NCBI GenBank assembly: GCA_035771165.1
Contig: JAWNZC010000001.1
Coordinates: forward strand, 5,707,501-5,771,500
Reading direction: 5' to 3'
Length of the DNA: 64,000 nt
Origin: Paragorgia papillata
Lineage: Eukaryota; Cnidaria; Anthozoa; Scleralcyonacea; Coralliidae
Made by a program: the position numbers and the translations under genes. Positions 33,762 through 44,473 of the stretch are shown here, piece by piece. The first letter of the stretch is position 1. Each line of letters starts with the position of its first letter. Below the pieces are notes generated by a model. That model was not told the origin of the DNA and made no database searches. It saw only the letters and a list, made by a program, of their open reading frames with translations.

Positions 33762-34048
33762 TATATATATATAAAACAAATGATATGTTGACAGTAGATC
33801 GAAGAGTGCTCTATACCAAAGTTACATGATAGAGTGTGTATAAATAGGTTTTTAACTTAATATATAAATCAACTATAGTAGACTATTACAAATGCTGAAT
33901 TCTGATTGGGCTACTTACTGTCTATTGCAGGTACCACTAGTAGCGAAAAAGTCAATTCAAAACAATGACAGAAAACTGGCTCGCATTTTGTTGAGGTTTC
34001 AGTTTGTTTCTTCAAAACAATAGTTTGTCCGACTATAGTTGGTTTATA

Positions 34049-34095
34049 ATGAAACAATTAGACAACTCGTCCTCGAGTTCGTTGTCTAATTGTTA
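34049..34095 (+). repeat. 16-bp-stem hairpin downstream of copy 1
   Basis: AACAATTAGACAAC and GTTGTCTAATTGTT are exact mirror arms separated by about 17 bases. The same hairpin follows copy 2 (37902-37948). Confidence 0.75.
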
Positions 34096-34204
34096 AATAT
34101 GATGCGTACCGTAGTTTACTACAAATAGTATATCATTATTGTTATTTTATGTTTTTCTTGTGTTTCATAAATGTTTATATTGAATTTACTATTTAACAAA
34201 TAGA

Positions 34205-34340
34205 TTCCATTTGCCGTTGTCTGTTCAGTTATAGATGCACGGATGACGTCACAACGTGGTAAGAACAAATAAGTGGCCCACGAGACGCAGTCGAGTGGGT
34301 CACTGATGTTCTTACCGAACAGACAACAAAAAAATGGGAT
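34205..34340. mobile_element. MITE in the duplicated flank, right arm partly deleted
   Basis: The left arm GTTGTCTGTTCAGTTATAGA...GATGACGTCACAACGTGG is intact. At the right the sequence jumps from GTTCTTACC to GAACAGACAAC, so most of the mirrored arm is gone. The equivalent element after copy 2 (38087-38227) is complete. Confidence 0.7.
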
Positions 34341-34607
34341 CTTATTAAATTTATTATCAAACTTATTAAATTTTCCCGGCGAGTTTTCGGGGCATTGAAA
34401 AAGATAAATCACTTCATCTGACGTGATCCATGATCTATACAAATCAAGCAACGTCATTGGCTCATGGTGTTGCAGTGAGATCCGTGATTGGTTTAAAGAA
34501 ATCAGACCACGTAAGTGACGTAATCTGTGCATCTGTCCTTTTATAGATCATGGCTCTCCACCAATAAAAACGCACGTACTATTCAAATTATTGTATAAAA
34601 AATCTTC

Positions 34608-35590
34608 GTTTAAGGTTACTCCTAAATATTTGAAAGAGGTTACCCGATCAAGAGGGGTTGCGTTAATTTTGATTGAAACTGTATTGAAAGATTTGAGGCG
34701 CTGTCGACTTCCAAACCGAATAGAGATTTCGATTTTACACAATTGAGAGTGAGTAGATTGCATCTAAGCCAATGAGCAACAGCTTCTAAATATAAGTCAC
34801 TATTTAGGTTGGATTCAATATCACTTGCCGATTTTGAAGAGTAGTAGATAACAGTATCGTCAGCGTAAAGGATTGACTGTTTTACATCGTTTAAGACATT
34901 GTGGCAAATCATTGACAAAGATAAGGAAGAGTAGAGGACCTAATATGCTGCCCTGTGGCACACCGACTGAAATTCATTTAATTAAGGCTGGAAAGTTCAT
35001 TACCAATGGATGCATGTTACTTAAGCGCGGTCAGATATGTAAGAGTTGAACCAAGTAGTTGCGTTGTTGTCTAGGCTTACGTCTTTCAGGTTTTTTTTTC
35101 AAAAGTAACGGGTGGTCAACAGTAAATACAGCACCAGTGATGAGGCCATTGTCAAGGGTGTTGAATAATTGAACACTGAATATGTGATCAGTTAAATGTG
35201 CAAGGGTTATTTCGGTTGAGCGATTGGGTTGAAAACCAAACTGTTGTGGTGCAAGGAGGTTGTACATGTTCCTGGGTGTATTGATATATTTGTGTATTTA
35301 CAGCTCGTTCGATGATTTTAGATAAGGTTGGTAAGATAGTAATAGGTCTGTAGTTGTTAGTACTTGTTCGATCTCCATTCTTGAATATGGGTACAACCTT
35401 ACCCATTTTCCAGATGGATGGGAAAGTTGCACGCAGAAGACAGAGAGCTGTTGAAAATAAAGGTAAAGCAGGGGGTAATGACTTCAGCAGAGTCCTTCGG
35501 AAAAGTCGAGCGCTGATCCGGTCCAGTCCAATTGCTTTATTTGTTTTTAATTTATTATTGAGTCGGTTTTCTTTGTTCTTTCGAGGGCTT
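34608..35590 (-). pseudogene. Non-LTR retrotransposon (CR1/L2-like) reverse transcriptase remnant
   Basis: Minus-strand pieces in order are MGKVVPIFKNGDRTSTNNYR with PITILPTLSK, then APQQFGFQPNRSTEITLAHL, then [20 protein letters not shown], then the catalytic [12 protein letters not shown], then FKYLGVTLNED. These are the fingers, palm and thumb-proximal motifs of a LINE reverse transcriptase. Several frameshifts separate them (for example between the GPLLF and YADD blocks), so it is inactive. It starts exactly where the downstream flank of phospholipase copy 1 diverges from that of copy 2 (34608 against 38513). Confidence 0.85.
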
Positions 35591-35629
35591 TATATCGCAT
35601 AAAGCCCTTGAATAATAATTAGAAACGAA

Positions 35630-35830
35630 ATGAAGAAAAAAACAAGGAAAATCTTTGTCCCAAGGTGGAAAAAAAAGACAAAACTTTGTTGGAAAACCTC
35701 CTCAATAATAAATTAAGTCAGATAAATCCCTCGAACGCCGGGATGTATGCGATATAAAGCCCTCGGACGCTGCGCGTCGTCGGGTCTTTATATAGCATAC
35801 ATATCCCTCGTTCTCGGGATTTATCTATTA
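35630..35830. repeat. Dispersed repeat shared (inverted) with 14001-14170
   Basis: AAGGAAAATCTTTGTCC, CTTTGTTGGAAAACCTCCTC and CTCGTTCTCGGGATTTATCT occur here and inverted at 14 kb. A GATATAAAGCCCTCG palindrome-like pair occurs at 35590 and 35748. Confidence 0.6.
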
Positions 35831-35834
35831 CTTA

Positions 35835-36445
35835 GGGGGCGATTACATGGACCGGGCTGGCCCGGTTAACCGGGCTAGCCCGGTTAACCGGGATGAGTTT
35901 ACAAAACGATTACATGGAGCGGGCTAGCCCGGTAAGCCGGGATGATTTCAGGCCGAAATTCGCAATTATCAAGTAAATAAGGGCAAATCTACGTTAGTTT
36001 TACTTCAGTTTTACACTAATTAGTCTATTATTTATTTTGTAAGCCCATCGTTACTAAAAAGATTGTTAAAGTCTTAGCTAACCCAGGAAAGCGTCTTCAC
36101 GAAGACTAATTAATTTATTAAATCTTCGCTTTGATCACAAAACACACAAACAACGTTGATGTTCTATTTCAGTTCCTTTCAGCACTATTTATTCACACAG
36201 TCAAGCAAACGAACGCGTATCGAAGCGAGTTCAACAGTTTTTCAGCCCGGTTTGCCGGGCTGAAAACGATTACATGGACATTTTCATCCCGGTTAACCGG
36301 GCTAGCCCGGTTGCGACAAGCGGGATCCCGGCAAACCGGGCTAGCCCGCTTGCCATGTAATCGAAATGTTAAAACAACATGTGTTTTATATATAAAGCGG
36401 GCTAGCCCGGTTAACCGGGCCAGCCCGGTCCATGTAATCGCCCCC
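35835..36445. mobile_element. Intact Harbinger-type MITE, GGGGGCGATTACATGGACCG ends
   Basis: Ends GGGGGCGATTACATGGACCG and its exact mirror CGGTCCATGTAATCGCCCCC enclose arrays of GGGCTAGCCCGGTTAACC palindromes and a unique AT-rich middle. TTA flanks both ends (35832-35834, 36446-36448). A decayed relative is at 13235-13677. Confidence 0.85.
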
Positions 36446-36656
36446 TTAGAGTTCGTAACTGTTTGTAGACAAAGGAATCATGATTATTTATAATACCGGT
36501 AAATTAGAGTTTGTCACGCCCGTTTCAATAACTTCATTCAACGGTTTAATTTCTAGCTAACGGATCACTCAATCCATATGTTCAAAAGTACATAGTGAAC
36601 AGACGACAATATATTAACTATATGGAAAAACGAAGAGTCCTTTTCCGTTAAAAATC

Positions 36657-37595
36657 ATGACACGAATTACTTTGTATTCACTATTCATGATCATAAACGT
36701 GGTTATTATAACGGTTCATGCAGCTCGACCAATTTATAACATGGCGCACATGGTAAACAGTCAAAAACAGATCGACGAGTGGCTTGGTTATGGTGCAAAC
36801 GCCATCGAAACGGACGTGCATTTCGCTCAAGACGGCACGCCAAAATACCATTACCACGGCATCCCTTGCGATTACGGCAGAAATTGCACACGATGGGACT
36901 GGACAAAGGACTATATAAAAGCTATCCGTGAACGAACAATACCTGCGAGTCCGAAATTTAACCGCAACTTCGTCCTCCTTATGTTCGATATAAAGCTATT
37001 CGACTTGAAGAAACAAGTGTTGTGGCAAGCTGGTGAGAAATTTGCAGATATTGCTTTGATTCCGTTATATAGTGAACGGTCGAACAAGCTGAAGGTAATA
37101 TTCAGCATTGTGGACTTCACCGCAAAAGATTTTATAAAAGGTTTACTAGCGCGTCTAAAGATGAAAAGACCGGACATTGTACAGAGAATTGGTTTCGAAT
37201 TATACTATGAATACACCCTAGATGCACATGGTATACATAAATCTCTTAAGAAAATAGGAGTCCCAGCTGGGCACATGTGGTTGAGCAAAGGTACCCCCAA
37301 CTTTCGTATGTGGAGGAAAAAACAGAAAATCAAGAACAGACTCAACTATCTGAATCAATACAGAGATAGTTCGGATGGCTATATAAGCAAAACTTATACA
37401 TGGACCGTCAATTTCCAAACAACGGCCAAAATGTTCCTGAAGACTGGGATCGATGGGATCATGAGTAACGAACCGCGCAACGTCACCAAGGCGATGGAAG
37501 ACATCAACCGAGGGTTGGGCACTAATGATATCGGAGAAAAGCTTCGGTTGGCGACTTTGGACGATAATCCATTTGAACATATAAAGAGACACTAA
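36657..37595 (+). CDS. Secreted sphingomyelinase D-like phospholipase D, copy 2 (intact)
   Basis: The single exon encodes 312 residues, about 93 percent identical by eye to copy 1. The signal peptide is two residues longer (cut near residue 23). All key positions are kept, shifted by two: His31, Glu51, Asp53, His67, Cys71/Cys77, Asp111 and Trp249, and the ATLDDNPF tail. Differences are scattered and mostly conservative or charge-changing at the surface (for example AGKK to AGEK, GLLAGLK to GLLARLK, RMSRKK to RMWRKK). That pattern fits a recent duplicate still under constraint. Both copies lack introns, which suggests retroposition of an ancestor or intron loss before the tandem spread. The flanks to 38513 match copy 1's flanks to 34608. 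Confidence 0.93.
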   Translation: MTRITLYSLFMIINVVIITVHAARPIYNMAHMVNSQKQIDEWLGYGANAIETDVHFAQDGTPKYHYHGIPCDYGRNCTRWDWTKDYIKAIRERTIPASPKFNRNFVLLMFDIKLFDLKKQVLWQAGEKFADIALIPLYSERSNKLKVIFSIVDFTAKDFIKGLLARLKMKRPDIVQRIGFELYYEYTLDAHGIHKSLKKIGVPAGHMWLSKGTPNFRMWRKKQKIKNRLNYLNQYRDSSDGYISKTYTWTVNFQTTAKMFLKTGIDGIMSNEPRNVTKAMEDINRGLGTNDIGEKLRLATLDDNPFEHIKRH

Positions 37596-38086
37596 TATAT
37601 ATATATAAAACAAATTATATGTTGACAGTAGATCGAAGAGTGCTCTATACCAAAGTTACATGGTAGAGTGTGTATAAATAGGTTTTTAACTTAATATATA
37701 AATCAACTATAGTAGACTATTACCAATGCTGAATTCTGATTGGACTACTTACTGTCTATTGCAGGTGATAGACCACTAGTAGCGAAAAAGTCAAGTTTTA
37801 AATGCAATTCAAAACAATGACAGAAAACTGGCTCCCATTTTGTTGAGGTTTCAGTTTGTTTCTTCAAAACAATAGTTTGTCCGACTATAGTTGGTTTATA
37901 ATGAAACAATTAGACAACTCGTCTTCGAGTTCGTTGTCTAATTGTTAAACATCTACTAGCCGATGCGTACCGTAGTATACTACAAATAGCTAGTATATTA
38001 TCATTATTGTTATTTTATGTTTTTCTTGTGTTTCATAAATGTTTATATTGAATTTACTATTTAACAAATAGATTCCATTTTGCCGT

Positions 38087-38227
38087 TGTCTGTTCAGTTA
38101 TAGATGCACAGATGACGTCACAACGTGGTAAGAACAAATAAGTGGCCCACGAGACGCAGTCGAGTGGGTCACTCATGTTCTTACCACGTTGTGACGTCTT
38201 CTGTGCATCTATAACTGAACAGACAAC
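38087..38227. mobile_element. MITE downstream of copy 2, both arms complete
   Basis: GTTGTCTGTTCAGTTATAGA, TGCACAGATGACGTCACAAC and GTGGTAAGAACA are mirrored at 38175-38227. The centre is CCCACGAGACGCAGTCGAGT. It is the undeleted form of the element at 34205. Confidence 0.8.
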
Positions 38228-38513
38228 AAATAATGGGATCTTATTAAATTTATTATCAAACTTATTAAATTTTCCCAACGAGTTTTCGGGGCATTGAAAA
38301 AGATAAATCACTTCATCTGACGTGATCCATGATCTATACAAATCAAGCAACGTCATTGGCTCGTGTTGCAGAAAAGTTCGTGTTGCAGTGAGATCCGTGA
38401 TTGGTTTAGAGAAATCAGACCACGTAAGTGACGTAATCTGTGCATCTGTCCTTTTATAGATCATGGCTATCCACCAATAAAAACGCACGTACTATTCAAA
38501 TTATTGTATAAAA

Positions 38514-39140
38514 ACAATAGACCACCAAAAAAGTTTGAAACACAGGCTTGGACTGGCCATTGTGCCATCTTGCCTTAAAACAATGGCTGAGTATTGTAGA
38601 ACAATGGCTGAATATTGTAGAACAATGGTTGAGTATCGTAGAACAATGGCTGAGTATTGTAGAACAATGGCTGAATATTGTAGAACAATGGTTGAGTATC
38701 GTAGAACAATGGCTGAGTATTGTAGAACAATGGCTGAGTATTGTAGAACAATGGCTGAGTATTGTAGAACAATGGCTGAATATTGCAGAACAATGGTTGA
38801 GTATTGTAGAACAATGGCTGAGTATTGTAGAACAATGGCTGAGTATTGTAGAACAATGGCTGAATATTGCAGAACAATGGTTGAGTATTGTAGAACAATG
38901 GCTGAGTATTGTAGAACAATGGTTGAGTATTGTAGAACAATGGATGGCCATTGTTCCCAGGGAAAATGGCACAATAGCCAGTCCAAGCTTGTTGAAACAC
39001 TATATTTATAGTTTTCTGGACTTGGAAGTAGAAACAGAAAGAGATTTGGTTTCAAGCTTGAAAAACAAAATTAGTCCAAAAGAAAGAAAAGTCAAGGGCC
39101 AGAAAAAGAAAGAAAAGTCAAGGGCCAGAAAAAGAAATTT
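38514..39140 (+). repeat. Orphan upstream flank of a phospholipase unit, gene body missing
   Basis: Outside the MITE, ACAATAGACCACCAAAAAAG, TTTCTGGACTTGGAAG and AAAGAAAAGTCAAGGGCCAG match the region 5' of the intact gene at 32829 (32600-32745) and of the fragment at 43497 (43270-43420). The homology stops near 39140 before the start codon would appear. Confidence 0.7.
38543..38991. mobile_element. hAT-type MITE with an internal 21-bp minisatellite
   Basis: Ends CAGGCTTGGACTGGCCATTG and its mirror CAATAGCCAGTCCAAGCTTG, with an identical 8-bp duplication TTGAAACA on each side (38535-38542, 38992-38999), indicate an hAT insertion. The inside is about 17 copies of ACAATGGCTGAGTATTGTAG, each with an internal ACAAT/ATTGT mirror. 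The insertion sits in what is otherwise the conserved upstream flank of a phospholipase unit. Long open frames across it are periodic artefacts. Confidence 0.85.
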
Positions 39141-39224
39141 TTGCTTGACTTGTGAGTGGAAACACCATTCTTGTTTCAAGATTAAAAAAGCAAAGCATTA
39201 AAAGAGAAAACTTAATGATTTGAT

Positions 39225-39465
39225 AGTAGATCAAACTTTGAATAAAAAAAAATTGTTTATCACTCAGCGTATAACATGTTTAGGAAGACTGAGTGGCAGA
39301 AGAGCGAGCGGGTTGCATGGTTTGTTATTATTTTGGCTGATTTGTTCTGAAGTGTTCATCAAAGTTAGGTTGTTCTTATCACCCCATATAATATCTGCAT
39401 AATCAAATAAAGGAAGGATAAGTGCATTGAATAAGGTAAGACAGGCGTCAGAAATGGGCTAGAAA
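39225..39465 (-). pseudogene. LINE reverse transcriptase C-terminal remnant (CR1/L2-like)
   Basis: The minus strand reads ISDACLTLFNALILPLFDYA then DIIWGDKNNLTLM, the block that follows the thumb in CR1/L2-type LINEs (FNALIKPLFDYCDVVWG in consensus style). It is short and ends without further conserved parts. It could be the missing tail of the remnant at 34608-35590 moved by rearrangement, or an independent insertion. Confidence 0.7.
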
Positions 39466-39469
39466 TGTA

Positions 39470-42400
39470 AATGAGAGGTAAAATCCGGCCCTTTTACTAG
39501 AGGCAGTGGTGTAGGGGCTGCAGGCCCCCCAACATAATATTTTACGTGGGTGGACTGCAATATCTTTCACCACCCCCCCCCCCCCCTTCAAAAACTCAAC
39601 TGTTTAGTCTGCCAACTGTGGTTTTCATTCCTTCAACATCACTACACATATTACGTGTTTCTAGAGCTATTTTAAAAGTGTTTGAGGCAGAAAGTAGTTA
39701 ATGTTTCATTCTATTTCATACATATATAGCTGCTGCTTTGATTGCTAGTGTTATGGCCAAGGTCATGGCATTGTTGATTTTTGAGGTGGGGATCCAAAAA
39801 AAGAGACTGGGTACAATAATAAGAGGTTGGTTATTTATTAGTCAATTTGCATGGGTATAGCTGAGCAAATGGATGGACATGAGTGGTAACTGCTAACAGT
39901 AACATAGGATCAATTAAGCAATATTATACCATGCATCTAGTTTTAAAAGAAAAATATATAGTCCTTAGTATTGGTAACAATAAAGTCAGTGTATAAATAT
40001 TAATTTTAACGTTTTGCTGACACCAAAAAATTACACCCCACCCCCAAAATTTTACTTTGCTATAGCCTTGGGCCCTCCCAATATTTCACATCTTCCTATG
40101 CCAGGCCCACTGACTAGAGGGTACCGGTAATCGATTTTACCTTAGGGCTCTCTCCATATAAACATCAGTACACAACACCACCTAAGGACAATTGTTCATG
40201 TTTACAATTCAGGAATGGATTTAAGGAGGGTGTTATAATAGTACTGGAATGAATTTCATTCTGAAAAGAACTCATTCTGGTACCATGTAAATATATACAT
40301 TCCCAAGTCACATTTGAACTCAGTGGTGTAGCCAAGGGGGGTGAGGAGCAGTGGTCGCCCCCCCCCCCCTCCAATGGTCTCCATGACCGTTTTCGTGAAA
40401 AGTTTAAATCTGTTGAGAAACTTGTAGGGGGTACATTGTTTTAAGGCCAAGTGAGTAGACTAATGCTATATATATATAGACTAATGCTACACTACTAATA
40501 GGTCTATGCAAAATGCCTCCAACTTGTTTTTACATTTACGACTTGTTTATAAATAAATCTAAAGATATTCTGACGTGTATCATTCTATGTTCTGCTTTAA
40601 TTTGATTTCAACAAAATTATATAATTTATGGCTTTTGGATTACTCTTAAATACTTGCCTCAAAATGCAGGAAATAGAGATTCAGAGACCCTAGAAATCCA
40701 AAATTTTCCAGGGGGCATGCCCCTGCACCCTCCTAGGAGACCGAGGTTCTTGCCCCCCAAAACCCAAGACCCTGGCTATGCACAGCTTGAACTGCACATT
40801 GTGCCATTTTGCCTTAGAACAATGGGCAGCACATTGTTCTACAATGCTCAGCCATTGTTTTACACCTTTTTATGGCAAAATAGTCAGTCCTAGCTACTCC
40901 CAGTCCCAAAATCAATGTTCCTGCCAGTTCCTTGATTGGAGAAGGCAGGAATTTACATTGACTAGTAGTACATATGATAACGTTTATGTACAGATGAACT
41001 CTTCTATTAAGAGTGATGTTTATCACTGACCTAATTATATAAGGTATACTAGAAATTACTATCGCAAGTGAAGTGCTGCCTCAAATGGAACAAAAACCTT
41101 TAGCCTACTCCACAAGCAACTCTATGTAGTCTGTGGCCAATGTGACACCCCCCTTGCCCATGCATTCCACCCAAGATTGCCCATTCCACCCGAGTTTGCC
41201 CACTCCACCCACAGAGTTGCCTGTGAAGGACGCTGGAAAGTCCAAAAATTAAATATTAGTTACAATAGACAGAGTATTTACACATTTCTTTCTATATTTT
41301 GTAATTATAAAATTGAAAACTACAAGTTACTATAACTTATCGCTTGACATAATATGGCAAGGGTTTTGACAGGATATACACACAATTAATGTACAAATAT
41401 TAAATAATCATACCTGCGATGTACCATTAAGCCCAGAATTTGTATCAGTCAACATACACACACGCAGTCAGAATGTGTGATGTTTATACATTGTTGCAGG
41501 TGCTTTCAAGTTTTTTTTCAAAGCGCCGCTTAATATTTACTGATATCGTTTATTTGGAGGTATGTTTAAAAGCTAAATAACTTTAGATATTACTAATAAA
41601 CAACCTTTCAAATTCTCCTTACCTTTTCTTGCTTGGAAGACCTTTTTCTTGAGCGATATCCCGCCTTTCGTGAAACTTTATAAACGGATACTATAGTTGA
41701 AATGTTGAATTTCCAAGAAATATAACATTTTCCCGCTCTTTTTTATATTTGTGGGCGCATATTTTGAAACAGCGGTAATACTGACATTAGTACCCGGTCT
41801 CTCACGGTTAACCCAATCTTTGCATGAAATTAAATTAAGTTTTTCATATTTCAGGCTCAAGACACGGCTCAGAGCGTTCTCGATTGAGTCTTGGATAAGT
41901 TAAAAGCCCAAACAGAAGGCGATGGCCTGAGGACGAGAATGAAACTGCGGTTTACTCGTTCCAGTCTCCTGTCGCGATTGTTATTTTGGAGTATGGGATT
42001 TTAGAATTTGTTTGACTAGCTTTGGAATTATTTTTCAACATGGCGCGTGTATGTGTAGTTTTTTTTTGTAAATACTGAACAAATTCGTCGCTGAGATGCT
42101 GTATCCGTCAAATATCGTAAAAACAAAACTTTGTAAAGGTGAGGAAGTTTATTTTTTAAATTATTTGTATTTTGTAGTATGTTTGGTTAGGTGTTGGCTT
42201 GTAACGATGCTTTTGAAAACTGCTGGTCGAGTGTAAAAAAAGAATTCAACAGGTTTTTTCTTCCCCTATTTGGCTATTTCTTCCTTGATTTTCTCTACAT
42301 CAAATCAATGGCAACCCCTTTATAAAAATGTTTAATTGATCACACACTAGCAAAATTATTCTTACTAAGGTAAATCTTTTTACTAAATTTAAAAAATACA

Positions 42401-42690
42401 TTTTTTTATACGCTATTAAATATATCGACATGTACAGTTTACAATTTTATAATACGGCGAAACGTTATATCCTGGTATTCATATGTAATTTATCTATTTC
42501 ATCCAATTCCAAACTTAATACATGCATTATCAAGACTCAGTTTCTTCAAAGTGATTATCGTTAAACAAGAATAAAAAAATCCAAATAAAAAAATCACGAA
42601 GGTTAGTGATGTGTACCCATAGAAATAATAGGTATACCGTATTATTTCTGTGTGTACCCAAAAAAACAGGAGGGGTAACGAATTTCGGGC
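39470..42690. other. Gene-free stretch between phospholipase units
   Basis: No exon can be supported. Visible are poly-C runs (39578, 40358), a degenerate sister of the 38543 hAT MITE at about 40785-40895 (CACAGCTTGAACTGCACATT...CAGTCCTAGCT), and a short triplication of TTGCCCAYTCCACCC at 41154-41212. Confidence 0.5.
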
Positions 42691-42695
42691 AAGAC

Positions 42696-43185
42696 CTAAA
42701 GGTGAAGGAAAGGAGGCTCTGCTGAAATTGTGTGCTTCACCTCCGACACGACCTTCTCCTTCTCTTTCAACATCTTTACACACTCTTGCTTTACAGTTCC
42801 TATTTCATTCTTCCACTTCGACGTTTCTGTCGTTCTAATAGCATCCTCTTTTTCTTTCCAGACCTTCACAATCTCCTCCTTCAAGCTCTTACCTATTTTG
42901 CCGATCAGTTCTTCGTTCTCTTTCGCCAACTCGAGTTCGGGTCTTTCTCCGAAGATGAGTCGGCGACGACCGTCACCCGACGCTCGTGCACGACCGGTTG
43001 AATACATGTTTCAGTGTGAGTGACCGATTCAAGAAATTCCTGAGACTTTTTCAAGAACCAGTAAGGAACTCGGCGTAGCTTGGCGTTGTTGCTCTAACCG
43101 TCGTCACCGAGTTTAGTTTTCACTCGGGTCAAACTCGTCGTAGATTTCTTGGACTTTTTCGGCGAACCGTTTCTTATCCCGAGCA
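42696..43185 (-). pseudogene. Degenerate coding segment, coiled-coil-like, family unknown
   Basis: Reading the minus strand from 43185, ARDKKRFAEKVQEIYDEFDP is followed by a stop, then FLKKSQEFLESVTHTETCIQ, then in another frame ELAKENEELIGKIGKSLKEE and WKNEIGTVKQECVKMLKEKE. The codon-like composition, charged heptad-like pattern and interrupted frames suggest a decayed gene or transposon protein. I do not recognise the family. It ends exactly where a phospholipase-unit upstream flank begins (43186). Confidence 0.4.
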
Positions 43186-43707
43186 GATGTATATTACCAT
43201 ATTTTTGTTATTATTCATACTTAATGTTTTTCCTGTTTTTCATAAATGTTTATATTAAATTTACTACGAAAACAATAGACCACCAAAAAAAGTTTGAAAC
43301 ACTAGTTATACCTTTCCAGATCTGGAAGAACAGACAGACGCAGAGATTTTGTAAGCATGGAAAATAAATTTAGTCAAAATGAAAGAAAAGTCAAGGACCA
43401 GAAAAAGAAATTTTAGCTAACGCGGAATCAATCTATAGTGAACAGACGACAACTTCAGAAAAGCGAGCCATTTAGAGTCCAATTCCGTTAAAAAATATGA
43501 CACGAATTACTTTGTATTCACTATTTATGATAAACGTAATTATAATGGTTCATGCAGCTCGCGGACCAATTTATAACATGGCGCACATGATAAACAATCA
43601 AAAACAGATCGACGAGTGGCTTGGTTATGGTGCAAACACCATCGAAACGGACGTGCATTTCGCTGAAATACCATCGTCACGGCATCCCTTGCGATTACGG
43701 CAGAAAT
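43186..43707 (+). pseudogene. Truncated sphingomyelinase D-like copy fused to a tandem array
   Basis: The upstream flank (43186-43496) and the first 58 codons match the intact genes, including the signal peptide, the NMAHM histidine and IETDVHF acids. A deletion of about 14 bases at 43663 shifts the frame just before the second histidine. Homology ends at 43707, after CGGCAGAAAT, and passes directly into the array of 43716. It is the complement of the 30785 fragment, which begins near the same point of the gene. Not functional. Confidence 0.85.
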
Positions 43708-44473
43708 AGTTAGTCGTAATTTTTATTGTCTCCATGTTGCAAATTATATTCTTGTTTCATGATCTTGCAACTGAAAGCAATAAAAACGAGTGTTCGTTGT
43801 CTAACTTCTTCGGTGTTTAAGTTTTATTATCAAGTTATAAGTTAGACTCGTTTAGGTTATATTCGGCATCTACCTCTTGGCACCACATTGTTTTTGTATA
43901 TATCTAATTGGATTCCATTAGCTGAGCTATGTGACATATTGTGAAATATATGATTAGGAAGTCCTGCTGAGACTTCTATTTTCTAACTATACATGTAGGA
44001 ACTAGGAAGTTGAAATGTTGAATGATATTCGTCCTATTAACTGTGATTAGCCGAGCTATGTGACATATTCTGAAACTGATATATGATTAGGAAGTCCTGC
44101 TGAGACTTCTATTTTCTAACTATACATGTAGGAAGTGATATTCGTGCGTTCTGCCATTATCGCATACCAAAACCAGGAAAACAATACAATAAATTAAGAG
44201 AAAGGAAGCTGTGTGCTCTTTGTTTTGTTCGCATTTTTGGCGTCAGTATAGCTGAAAGTTTAAATGTCTGACTGTATATTATCGATTAAAATAAAGCACA
44301 TGATTTGTTTCACTTGGTGCTGGTTATACTGCGGTGACCCTATTATATATTTAACTGAAGTTGAAAAATGAACTAAGGTGAAAGTCTATTATAAAAGCAT
44401 CATACAACAAGGATAGTATAATAATCAGACATAAACACGGAAATAGTTTGTAATTTTTATTGTCTCCATGTTG

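Noticed and set aside
32872..33779. Minus-strand frames of 66-131 codons over the phospholipase genes
   Set aside because: Shadows of the intact plus-strand genes, repeated identically at 36706-37613.
38579..38945. CRISPR-like regular repeat
   Set aside because: Repeats are directly adjacent with no unique spacers, and the locus is eukaryotic.
38496..39201. Five overlapping 140-217-codon frames on both strands
   Set aside because: All follow the 21-bp minisatellite period inside the hAT MITE; no start or domain evidence.
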